A stretch of DNA of 64,000 bases from Vibrio aerogenes (GTDB lineage Bacteria; Pseudomonadota; Gammaproteobacteria; Enterobacterales; Vibrionaceae), in the NCBI RefSeq assembly GCF_024346755.1, contig NZ_AP024861.1:3782001-3846000 (forward strand), read 5' to 3'. The stretch's first letter is position 1. Each line of letters starts with the position of its first letter. The position numbers and the translations under genes were made by a program. Under the pieces are notes generated by a model. The model was not told the DNA's origin and did no database searches. It worked only from the letters and a program-made list of their open reading frames with translations. Below, in pieces: positions 1-8,500 of this stretch.

Positions 1-241
1 AGTTTAAGTCATATTCAGCAACCTGACAGCCAGCCATATAAGTATGGGGGATTGAATCAATTTCAGAAGTCACTCCCCAAAACTGATTGTTTCGGACTTT
101 ATGCTTAAGCAGGCCGGAATCCAGGTGAAAAAAACGATACCATGCCTGCTGAACCTCAGAGAGATTACCGGAATGCAAATCCAGAGCTTCCCGGCAGCCG
201 GCAAATTTCATCACCGGTAAATGAATAATATCTGGTTCCAT
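1..241 (-). CDS. Effector-binding (GyrI-like) domain protein, partial
   Basis: This reading frame runs off the left edge of the window, so only the first 80 residues are visible. They begin MEPDIIHLPVMKFAG and continue with a WYRFF segment and a WGVTSE segment. This pattern resembles the N-terminal half of the GyrI-like/AraC-type effector-binding fold, which opens with a short beta strand followed by a helix with aromatic residues. No DNA-binding domain precedes it, so it is probably a stand-alone small-molecule-binding protein; its ligand cannot be told. The ATG has no strong ribosome binding site. An in-frame GTG four codons upstream, at 251-253, is an alternative start. The family call is by resemblance only. 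Confidence 0.55.
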   Translation of the reverse strand, partial: MEPDIIHLPVMKFAGCREALDLHSGNLSEVQQAWYRFFHLDSGLLKHKVRNNQFWGVTSEIDSIPHTYMAGCQVAEYDLN

Positions 242-604
242 ATCGACGTTCACTGCTCAAAATATATCCGGTGGATGCGGACATACTGTTGTTAGAAAAT
301 AAAACGACTATTCATAAAAAATAAACGATTGGGCCGGTGATCGAAGTCACAAGAGCCGCTTCAATCACCTGATTTTTATACCTTGGGATCTCATTAAAAA
401 TAATGGTGAAAGGGTCATCTTACCTTCAGTTATTTTCCCTGAACTGAACCTGTTGATGAACCTGTTGATGACACTTTGAATCCTGCGTCTTGAGGTCACT
501 TGGGTATATACAGAATTCTTAATACTTGATATCCGGGAATAATTCGCCCTGATATTAAACAAATGTGAAGCAGGTTCAGATAAAAAGATGAGAAAAACAG
601 CAAA
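242..604. other. Intergenic region, no supported gene
   Basis: This is a 363-base stretch between two minus-strand genes. The only open frame in it, 65 codons on the minus strand, has low-complexity content and no recognisable family, and I do not accept it as a gene. A short direct repeat (AACCTGTTGATG twice) lies near 447-472. No clear terminator or promoter was recognised. Confidence 0.5.
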
Positions 605-1042
605 TTATCGGGCTTCCACTTTATTGATATTAATGTCGGCATAACCATTCACGTCAGAAGCCATCAGCCAGATCCGCCCGTCAGAAACCCCAAACAAAAC
701 CTGAATCTGCGCTTTGCCTTTTTTCTGCGGATATATACCGGATAATTGATACGTGCCGAGTCCGGTATCATCTTTGACATATTTAGAGCGGCCACGAAAC
801 AGCTGAATGATAATTTCTTCCTGATCATCATCGGCTGTACTGAAGGTTTGCACCTGACGACACGGGAGCTCACACCCCATAAACAAAATCGGGTTCATCT
901 CGCCACTATGCATCCCGATACCAATATCTTCAGACAAAGTTTGCCCCTGTGCGACCGGGGAATCAGGCTCGACAATGATCCCCGCTGCGTAAGCCGCACA
1001 CGAAAAAAAATATATCATCAGTAAAATCAGATACCTGCTCAT
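605..1042 (-). CDS. Secreted stand-alone Hsp70 (DnaK) substrate-binding domain protein
   Basis: The protein is about 145 residues. A hydrophobic signal peptide ends in AYA near residue 20, predicting export to the periplasm or beyond. The rest matches the beta-sandwich substrate-binding domain of DnaK, from memory of the family: EDIGIGMHSGEMNPIL corresponds to the SLGIETMGG...TLI strand pair, QVQTFSTADDDQ to SQVFSTAEDNQ, LGTYQLSGI to LGQFNLDGI, and IQVLFGVSDGRIWLMASD to IEVTFDIDADGILHVSAKD. There is no nucleotide-binding domain and no helical lid. Two cysteines four residues apart (CELPC) could form a disulfide in the oxidising periplasm. Two adjacent ATGs exist; the second (1042) is better spaced from GGAAG, while the first would end at 1045. 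It has no obvious operon partner. Role unknown: possibly an ATP-independent peptide-binding or holdase protein. Confidence 0.8.
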   Translation of the reverse strand: MSRYLILLMIYFFSCAAYAAGIIVEPDSPVAQGQTLSEDIGIGMHSGEMNPILFMGCELPCRQVQTFSTADDDQEEIIIQLFRGRSKYVKDDTGLGTYQLSGIYPQKKGKAQIQVLFGVSDGRIWLMASDVNGYADININKVEAR

Positions 1043-1287
1043 CATATCTTCCTGTACAACAAATCCCGGGGCAAAGCATTGACTAACGGATACCGGGATT
1101 CAAAAGACATCACCGGTTTATCGTAGCAGGTTATCCCTGAAATAGAAGCGCCATGTGGTAAAACCGGAATGGGTCTCTGTTTGCATCAATCCATGCAGGA
1201 AAAATGAGCCGGTTTTCAGCGATCAGGCGGGAGGGTTCTGTCACCAGAAAGCGCCATTCCCGCTTCACGCATCTGAGGTTAACAGGA

Positions 1288-2469
1288 TCAGCGCGTTAGT
1301 TTGATATCCCGGTAATCTTTTGGTGTTTGTGCCAGGTCTTTTTTGAACACTGAATACATATATTGCAGAGATGGATAACCACATAGTTCCGAAATTTCCT
1401 GAATAGACAGCATCGTGGTTGCCAGCAGATGGCAGGACCGGCGCAGCTTCGCATGGTGAATTTCATGGTGAATCGAATGCCCCATTTCCTGCTTGAAGCG
1501 GGTTTCTAAATTAGACCGTGAAACACCCACCGAATTCAGCACCTGTTCCACCTTGATGCCTTTGCAGGCATTGCGCCGGATGAAGTGCATTGCCTGAATC
1601 ACATAAGGATCTTTCAGCGCCTGATAATCCGTACTTTGACGTTCATATACTTTGGCAGGCGGAATAATAATGCGACAGGGCTCATTTTTCTTCTGCTGTT
1701 GGTACTCAAGCTGCTGATGTAATAATTTGGCCGCCTGATAGCCCATCGTTTTGCAACCCTGTCCGACTGAGCTCAGAGAAACCCGGGTCAGAAAACGAGC
1801 CAGTTGCTCATTATCAATCCCGATAACTGCGACTTTATCCGGCACCATAATATTCAGATTATCGCATACCTGAAGCAAGTGCCTCGCTCTGGCATCCGTC
1901 ACCGCAATAATACCGACCGGAGTCGGCAGCATTTGCAGCCAGTCAGCCAGACGGTTCATATCGTACTGCCAGGTTTTCGGGTCTGTCGCATTACCGCGGA
2001 ACACAGCACCGGAATAGCCTTCAGATTTCATCAGCGCCAGAAATGCACTTTCACGCTCCTGCGCCCATCGCTTGCGCGGGTCTTCGGGCAATCCGTAGTA
2101 GGCAAAGTTTTCCAGCCCTTTTTCCTTCAGATGCTGTAGTGCCAGATTCACCAGCGCAGCGTTATCTGTCGCCACATAAGGCACATCAGGATACATACTG
2201 GCATCCTGATATGATCCGCCCACACCAACCACCGGAATATCGACGTTGCGGAACAAAGATTCAATCTCTGGATTGTCAAAGTCAGCAATCACACCGTCAC
2301 CGTGCCATGCCTGAAAACTCTCAGGATCTGCAGTAAACTCATCCTCAAGAAAGACATCCCAGTTACACTGGGATGCCTGTAAATACTCTCCAATTCCCTC
2401 AATGACCTGTCGGTCATACACTTTATTTGCATTAAAAAGCAGATTTATCCGATAACGTTTATCCATCAT
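1288..2469 (-). CDS. xylR: Xylose operon transcriptional regulator XylR
   Basis: This AraC-type activator of xylose genes is about 393 residues, close to the 392 of E. coli XylR. The N-terminal two-thirds is a periplasmic-binding-protein/LacI-like sugar-sensing domain (YRINLLFNANKVYDRQVIEGIGEYLQ, then DGVIADFD, VGVGGSY, IAVTDARARH, VIGIDNE). The C-terminal 100 residues are a double helix-turn-helix AraC domain (IKVEQVLNSVGVSRSNLE and IQEISELCGYPSLQYMYSVFKK). The reading frame can be extended upstream by 24 codons to 2541, but family comparison favours starting at the MMDKRYR doublet (2469 or 2466). It is divergent from xylB, and the shared 280-base region carries candidate XylR sites. In the family, D-xylose binding triggers DNA bending and activation of xylAB and transport genes. 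Confidence 0.93.
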   Translation of the reverse strand: MMDKRYRINLLFNANKVYDRQVIEGIGEYLQASQCNWDVFLEDEFTADPESFQAWHGDGVIADFDNPEIESLFRNVDIPVVGVGGSYQDASMYPDVPYVATDNAALVNLALQHLKEKGLENFAYYGLPEDPRKRWAQERESAFLALMKSEGYSGAVFRGNATDPKTWQYDMNRLADWLQMLPTPVGIIAVTDARARHLLQVCDNLNIMVPDKVAVIGIDNEQLARFLTRVSLSSVGQGCKTMGYQAAKLLHQQLEYQQQKKNEPCRIIIPPAKVYERQSTDYQALKDPYVIQAMHFIRRNACKGIKVEQVLNSVGVSRSNLETRFKQEMGHSIHHEIHHAKLRRSCHLLATTMLSIQEISELCGYPSLQYMYSVFKKDLAQTPKDYRDIKLTR

Positions 2470-2583
2470 GTTATTTAATACCTGTTTCCTGAAATAACCG
2501 GAACATTCGCGAACGCCAATAATCATCCGCTTGCAATGCATCTACAACGATCGTCAAGATTAACAGTGTGTCCCGCCCGGTAG

Positions 2584-2636
2584 TGTGATCACTCACGCGT
2601 TGATGAAATAACAGAAATAAGCAACCAGAAATCATA
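2584..2636. promoter_or_regulatory. Candidate XylR operator region between xylR and xylB
   Basis: The intergenic region contains GAAATAACAGAAATAAG and then ACCAGAAATCA, that is three GAAAT/GAAAT-like half-sites at roughly helical spacing. From memory this resembles the direct-repeat XylR sites ahead of xylA in E. coli. Immediately left of it, GTGATCAC is an 8-base palindrome within TGTGATCACTCACG, which is CRP-like but with a four-base rather than six-base spacer. The operator call is inference from motif similarity and position. Confidence 0.4.
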
Positions 2637-2751
2637 ATTGTCCGTAATATCAATCAGACTAACATACAAAAATAACATCTGGATCTGCTGAACTGTGACG
2701 ATAGTTCAGGGAATAGCCACAATAAATATACCCGAAAAGGCAAATAAGCAT

Positions 2752-4203
2752 ATGTACATTGGTATCGATCTTGGAACGTCCGGGGTAAAAGTGATTGCCC
2801 TGTCTTCATCCGGAGAAATCATCGCAACCGGCACATCATCACTAGATATATCACGTCCACAGCCCCTTTGGTCCGAACAAAATCCGTTGCAATGGTGGCA
2901 GGCGACCTGTGACTGTATTCAGCAACTGGGACAACAGGCTGATCTGAAGCAGGTCAAAGCCATTGGTCTTTCCGGACAAATGCACGGCGCAACACTGATT
3001 GATGTCAAAGGCAATGTGCTGCGTCCGGCGATTTTGTGGAATGATGGCCGGTGTGCCAGAGAATGTCAGGAGCTGGAAACACAGGTCCCGGAAAGCCGTC
3101 AAATTACCGGCAACCTGATCATGCCCGGTTTCACCGCACCAAAGCTCAAATGGGTGCAAAAACATGAACCGGATATCTTTACACGAATCGCGAAAGTTCT
3201 CTTACCGAAAGACTATCTGCGCTGGCAAATGACCGGCCAGTTTGCAACGGATATGTCTGATGCTGCCGGTACCTGCTGGCTGGATCTGGCAGGACGCTGC
3301 TGGAATGATGCCATGCTGCAAGCCTGCGGTTTAACGCAGGCGCAGATGCCAAAATTATATGAAGGAACAGAGATCACCGGTTATCTGAGTGAATCTGTCG
3401 CTAAACAATGGGGCATGCCGTCTGTACCCGTTATCGCCGGCGGCGGTGACAATGCAGCAGGTGCGGTGGGCTCAGGGATTACCCGGCCCGGACAAGCGAT
3501 GCTGTCACTAGGCACTTCCGGCGTATATTTTGCGGTCAGCGATGGTTGTCAGTCCAACCCGGCGTCGGCATTACATACTTTCTGTCATGCTTTGCCCAAG
3601 ACCTGGCATCATATGTCGGTCATGCTGAGTGCGGCCTCCTGTCTGGACTGGGTCGCAAATTTAACCGGCTTCAGTGCCGTCGGCGAGATGCTGACGCAAC
3701 TTGAAGACAATCTGCCAGAACTGAATCCGGTCATCTTCCTGCCCTACTTATCCGGGGAGCGGACACCACATAATAACCCAGATGCAAAAGGTGTCTTTTT
3801 TGGCATGACGCATGAGACCACACGCTTTCATCTGGTTCAGGCAGTTCTCGAAGGTGTTGGGTTTGCTTTTGCTGACGGCGCAGACGCACTCCATGCAACC
3901 GGAAATATTCCACAGGAAGTCAGCCTGATTGGCGGCGGTGCACGCAGTGCTTACTGGCGTCAGATGCTGGCTGATATTACCGGCATGACACTCACCTACC
4001 GGCAGGGCGGAGACGTCGGGCCGGCGCTCGGAGCTGCCAGACTCGCAGCATTAGGCACTGAGGGATTATCCCGGACAGATGACATTTGTCCGGTGCCACC
4101 TCAGCTTGATCGTCATCAACCCGACCTGGCCGCTCATCAGGCGTATCAAAATAAACGCGTGACGTTCCGGAAACTTTATCAACATCTGAAGCCTTTGTTC
4201 TGA
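2752..4203 (+). CDS. xylB: Xylulokinase
   Basis: This enzyme phosphorylates D-xylulose to xylulose 5-phosphate with ATP, feeding xylose carbon into the pentose phosphate pathway. The 483-residue protein is a FGGY-family kinase almost colinear with E. coli XylB (484 residues). It shows the N-terminal phosphate loop YIGIDLGTSGVKV, the substrate region GQMHGATL and ILWNDGR, the GGGDNAAGAVG loop, and LSGERTPHNNPDAKG plus GGGARSAYWRQMLADI in the C-terminal ATPase lobe. The frame is open upstream to 2695, but the conserved family start is the ATG at 2752, preceded by AAAAGG. xylA is not beside it, although the two are usually adjacent, so the isomerase must lie elsewhere or be supplied by another enzyme. 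Induction by XylR and cAMP-CRP is expected. Confidence 0.95.
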   Translation: MYIGIDLGTSGVKVIALSSSGEIIATGTSSLDISRPQPLWSEQNPLQWWQATCDCIQQLGQQADLKQVKAIGLSGQMHGATLIDVKGNVLRPAILWNDGRCARECQELETQVPESRQITGNLIMPGFTAPKLKWVQKHEPDIFTRIAKVLLPKDYLRWQMTGQFATDMSDAAGTCWLDLAGRCWNDAMLQACGLTQAQMPKLYEGTEITGYLSESVAKQWGMPSVPVIAGGGDNAAGAVGSGITRPGQAMLSLGTSGVYFAVSDGCQSNPASALHTFCHALPKTWHHMSVMLSAASCLDWVANLTGFSAVGEMLTQLEDNLPELNPVIFLPYLSGERTPHNNPDAKGVFFGMTHETTRFHLVQAVLEGVGFAFADGADALHATGNIPQEVSLIGGGARSAYWRQMLADITGMTLTYRQGGDVGPALGAARLAALGTEGLSRTDDICPVPPQLDRHQPDLAAHQAYQNKRVTFRKLYQHLKPLF

Positions 4204-4525
4204 CACCAACACATACGCCGGAACTCTCCTTGTGGGTCGGAGTCATTAATTGATATCTGACTCACATTTTTTAAGGCCGGGGATTTTCACCCAGTGCTTT
4301 ATGTCAAATAACATTAGATACATTAGATACATTAGATATAAATGAAGTATCATATCACCTAATTTCACTTAAATAATCAGTACATCAAAAAGAACTGAGC
4401 CATCAGCATGGGTTGAGCACCTTCTCTCTTCCGCCTCAGCTATCGTGCCGGTTTTTATTTTCTGTGAATCATTTCAGCAATCAACATTCGCTTGCTTATT
4501 GGCAGTTCGGACAGGAAGTTAAACA
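4204..4525. other. Intergenic region upstream of the Rhs operon
   Basis: This 322-base, partly A+T-rich stretch follows xylB and precedes the Rhs helper gene. It contains the 9-base tandem repeat listed separately. GGACAGGAAG sits about 10 bases before the next start codon and would serve as its ribosome binding site. No gene or strong terminator is visible. Confidence 0.5.
4311..4337 (+). repeat. Three tandem copies of ACATTAGAT
   Basis: The nonamer ACATTAGAT occurs three times end to end with no mismatches, about 190 bases upstream of the Rhs helper gene. Such short perfect repeats can vary in copy number by slippage. Whether this alters promoter strength is unknown. Confidence 0.85.
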
Positions 4526-5530
4526 ATGACTGATAAAAATGCGACCAATCAATTCTTAGACGAAAAATTCAACGCAGTAAAAGCTGATTTCATGAGTTCA
4601 ATTGATGAGTATAAAAAGCAATCTGAAAACCTGCTCTATGGCTGGGCATTAGAGATGGATCAAAAGGTAATGGTCAACGGACATACAAAATCCGCTGACA
4701 TTGATGATTCAAGTATCCGTGCAGATATAGTCAAGTGTCCACTGGATGGGAAGCTAACTTTAGTCCATTGCTTTGAAGCGGAAAGTTTTATCCCTATCGG
4801 AGGGACTCCGTTTAAAATTCAGCCGGTTAAAGTAAAAAAACACTGGTTCAGATCAGATAGTTATATCAAGGATGGTCCGCCATATGAAGATACGATTGGA
4901 GAAGATGGACATAAAGATCTCCATCTTGATAAAGCAACTTATGCCGGCAAAATGCTGCAAATTAATTTTCAGCCAGATGTCACTCAAAGTGACATGAACC
5001 GATTGCTCCAATCATATGATGTCACGCTCAACAGTATGATGAACTGGCTTGAATCTCAGTGGAAAAGTCAAAAAGAAGAGTGGGCAGACTTCCTTGCCCA
5101 TCCGATTGATGTGGGTGCTGAGGTGAAGCGTTTTCTGCACAATGCCGTCATCGAACTGGTCAAAGCGTGGGATGAGATCGCGGACCTGTTCAAATTACTT
5201 TCCCACCCCACTCAGTTAATCAAAACACTGGCAAAATATGTCGAAAACCCGGAACTCATCGTACAAAAAATTCAGGAAGCCGGGAAAGAAGCCGTTGAAA
5301 TGCTGATGATGCTCAAAGATGAAGCCCGCTGTTTTTTATGTGTCAAAGCGGTGTTTTGCTGGATTCAACTGTTAAGCCCCCGCCAGATTATTGATTTTGT
5401 TTCTGTCAGCCTGGCTTCCGTCCTGGTGGAAGTCATTCTTTCCGTTGTCGTTCCCGGCGGAATTATTTCTAAAAGTTTTGAAAAATTACGGGATGTTGCG
5501 GGGATGGCACAAGGAGTCATTGATGGCTAA
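4526..5530 (+). CDS. Rhs-associated helper protein of unknown family
   Basis: I do not recognise the family. The 334-residue protein has no signal peptide. Residues 1-35 look helical and charged. Residues 60-155 form a probable beta-rich domain with a GGTPFKIQPVKVKK stretch. Residues 160-265 are helical with several tryptophans (MMNWLESQWKSQKEEW). Two hydrophobic segments at about 265-285 and 288-315 (FVSVSLASVLVEVILSVVV) could be membrane-inserting. Its stop codon overlaps the start of the Rhs gene by eight bases (ATGGCTAA), so the two are translationally coupled. Hydrophobic segments ahead of an Rhs shell are usual in secreted Rhs effectors, but there they belong to the same polypeptide. 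I infer that this ORF supplies a delivery or membrane-translocation function in trans. No PAAR or DUF1795 chaperone signature is visible. Confidence 0.7.
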   Translation: MTDKNATNQFLDEKFNAVKADFMSSIDEYKKQSENLLYGWALEMDQKVMVNGHTKSADIDDSSIRADIVKCPLDGKLTLVHCFEAESFIPIGGTPFKIQPVKVKKHWFRSDSYIKDGPPYEDTIGEDGHKDLHLDKATYAGKMLQINFQPDVTQSDMNRLLQSYDVTLNSMMNWLESQWKSQKEEWADFLAHPIDVGAEVKRFLHNAVIELVKAWDEIADLFKLLSHPTQLIKTLAKYVENPELIVQKIQEAGKEAVEMLMMLKDEARCFLCVKAVFCWIQLLSPRQIIDFVSVSLASVLVEVILSVVVPGGIISKSFEKLRDVAGMAQGVIDG

Positions 5531-8500
5531 GAAAAAATTAGGCAAGGCCGTAGATTGGGTCAAAAAAATTGAAGAAATCATCAAAATTGCCCAAAAAGAT
5601 ACCAAAAAGTACATGCCGGAACTCAAAAAAGCGGTGACGAAAGGAGAAGGAAGCTTCAACAAAGCACGCAAAAAGAAACAAAAATTCGGCAAAAAAAACA
5701 AAACGAAACTCACCAAAGAAGCAACCAGCATCAGCCGGAATGGTAAAAGCAAAACAAGGCTGAAAATAACCAACAATAAAAAAACCAAGAAACTGAAAAG
5801 AAAGGGCAATACCCGGAATAAGAAAAAGACCAACAAAGAAAAAAACATCTGTATCAACGGATGCCCGGTATCGATGGTCAGTGGAGAAGAATTACTGACG
5901 ATTGAAGATGTCATACTCCCCGGAGCCGTCCCTTTTACATTTAAACGGACCTACCGGACTTCCGCCTGTGAGGTCAAGTCTTATCTGGGTTACGGATGGA
6001 GCCATACACTTTCTCATCAACTTGAATTTACCGGTGATGAAGTCCTCTGGTATGACAATGAAAACAGAGTGACATCGTTACTGTTACCGGATGAAGCGAT
6101 CAGTGAATCGACAAATCCGATCGCCGGTGCAACACTCTATCTCAGTGATAAAGCCGGTGAATTCGTTTTATCTGCACCAGAGCTTCCTTTCCTGCACTTT
6201 AAGCGTCAGGGAAATACAGGCCACTTAGTCCGGCTTTCAGATAACTACAACAACGAACTCTTCATTCAATATAACCAGAACCAGCAACCGCAAGCGGTAG
6301 TGAATCCGCATGGTATTGCCCTGTGGCTGAACTATAACGAAGCTGACTTAATCAGCAGCATTGAACTGAAAACCTTTTCAGATACCCCCGACGGACGTGA
6401 GTGGCAAACACAACGGTTAATGCATCAGTATGACTACAACGAAAGCAGTCAGCTCATCTCAGAACAGAATGAAGCGGGTGAAGGCGAGTATTATCACTAC
6501 AACGAACAACATGTGATTACCGGGCGACAAATGGCTGGCGGAATGACATTTGGCTGGGAGTGGGAAGGCGAAAGTAAAGATGTTCGTTGTACCAAACACT
6601 GGAGTAATACCGGTTTTCAGGCCAGTTACCTGTGGGATGATGAAGCACATACAGTCACTGTGAGTTATCCGGATGGCAGCACAGAAGTTTATCAGCATGA
6701 TGAAGAAACCAACCTGATCAACACAACAGATCCGGATGGTGCGGTCACAACTCAGGAATACAATGATGACGGGCAACTCGTCCGGAGTGTCGATGCTTTA
6801 GGCTATGAAACCCTGCATTATTATGATGATGAAGGGCAACGGGAACTCACAGTTCTGCCGGATGGAACAGAAATCAGTTTTGAGTATCTGCTGGGCCACC
6901 TGTTCAAAGTCACTTGTGGCGATGCCACCTGGCGTTATTTCTATAATCTGGAAGGCGACTTAACCGAAAAGCGTGACCCACTGCATCAAACCACATTCTA
7001 CCACTATAACCCGCAAGGCAATCTGTCCCGGATTGCGTACCCGGACGGCAGTGAGCATCAGCTCAGCTGGAACCGGCTGGGGATGCTGATTGAGGAAAGG
7101 TACCCGGACGGCACCACCAGCCAATACCGCCATGATATCAGCGGCCGGGTGATTTACCAGAAATCCTCCATTGGCGGCGTGACGCAATATCAGTGGGATG
7201 AAGCGGACCGGTTAGTCAAACTGATTCAGCCCAACGGCAAGTCCAAAACCTTCTGTTACAACGCTTACGGCAAAGTGACAGAAGTGATGGATGAAGCAGG
7301 ACGCAAAACAGCGTATGAATACGAAGAGAACAGCCATCTGCTAAGCCGGGTGACCAATCCGGACGGCACCAGCCTGAGCTATCTGTACGACAACCCGAAA
7401 CGTTTTGTCAGCCAAATCACCAACGAACGCGGTGAAGCCTACAACATTGATTACTTTACTAATGGCCTGGTGAAAACAGAAACCACCTTCGACGGGCGGC
7501 AGATGCATTATGCGTATGATTTGCTCGGCCAGCTGCTGAAGAAAACCGAAGTGGGTAGCGAAGGCACCGAACTGGTGACCGAATTTACTCATGATGAAAT
7601 GGGCCGCCTGAGTGAAAAAGTGCTGCCTGATGGCAACAAAGTGGCCTACGGGTACGATGAGAGTGGGAACCTTGCCAGTATCGATGATGGTGAAACCCCA
7701 CTTGCATGGAAGTATGATTTACTCAACCGGGTCACGGAAGAGCATCAGAACTGGGCCTCAAACTATTTTGAGTATGATGTGGTCGGTCAGGTAGTGAAAT
7801 GGCAACTGCCGGATGCCAAAGTGCTGCACTACCAGCGAGGTCAGGGCGGATTACTCAATCAAATCAGTCTGGATGACCATGTGCTGACACGGCACTTATA
7901 TCAGAACGGGATAGAAAGCCGCCGGACCCAGGGCGCGGTGATCAGCAGTTTTGATTATGATACACAGGGCAGATTAGTTCATCAGAGCCAATCGATTAAC
8001 GGGCACCAAACCCGAACGCGGGATTACGGTTACGACGCGCTGGGCAATTTGTCGCAAATCGCTGACAGCCGCTTTGGAGACAGTTATTTCGATTATGACC
8101 CGCTGTCACGCCTGAAAGCCGTACGCGGCAATCTGGAAGAGCATTTTGTCCATGATGCGACGGGCAATGTCTTGTCTCAGCATCTGGGAAGACGTCAGGA
8201 TGAACTGAATCTGGCGGAAGCCGGCGGCAACCAGCTCACTTTCCACGGGGACAGTCATTATGAGTACGATGAGTTCGGGCGTCTCATGACTGAGAAACGC
8301 GGTAAGAATCAATCTCTCATTACTACTTACGAGTATGACTGCCAACACCGTCTGATTCAGGCCAGCATGCCGGACGGCACCACCGCCACCTACACCTATG
8401 ATGCATTTGGCCGCAGAACCAAAAAAGTCGTCACGGACAAAGCGCAAACCACCACAACCACCGAGTTTATATGGCAGGGTGATAACCTGATTGGTGAAGT

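Noticed and set aside
365..562. 65-codon minus-strand ORF
   Set aside because: Low-complexity product with repeated NRF motifs, no ribosome binding site and no family resemblance.
5486..5914. 142-codon hydrophobic minus-strand ORF
   Set aside because: It is the complement of the lysine-rich Rhs N-terminus (lysine codons read as phenylalanine and leucine), so the apparent membrane protein is an artefact.
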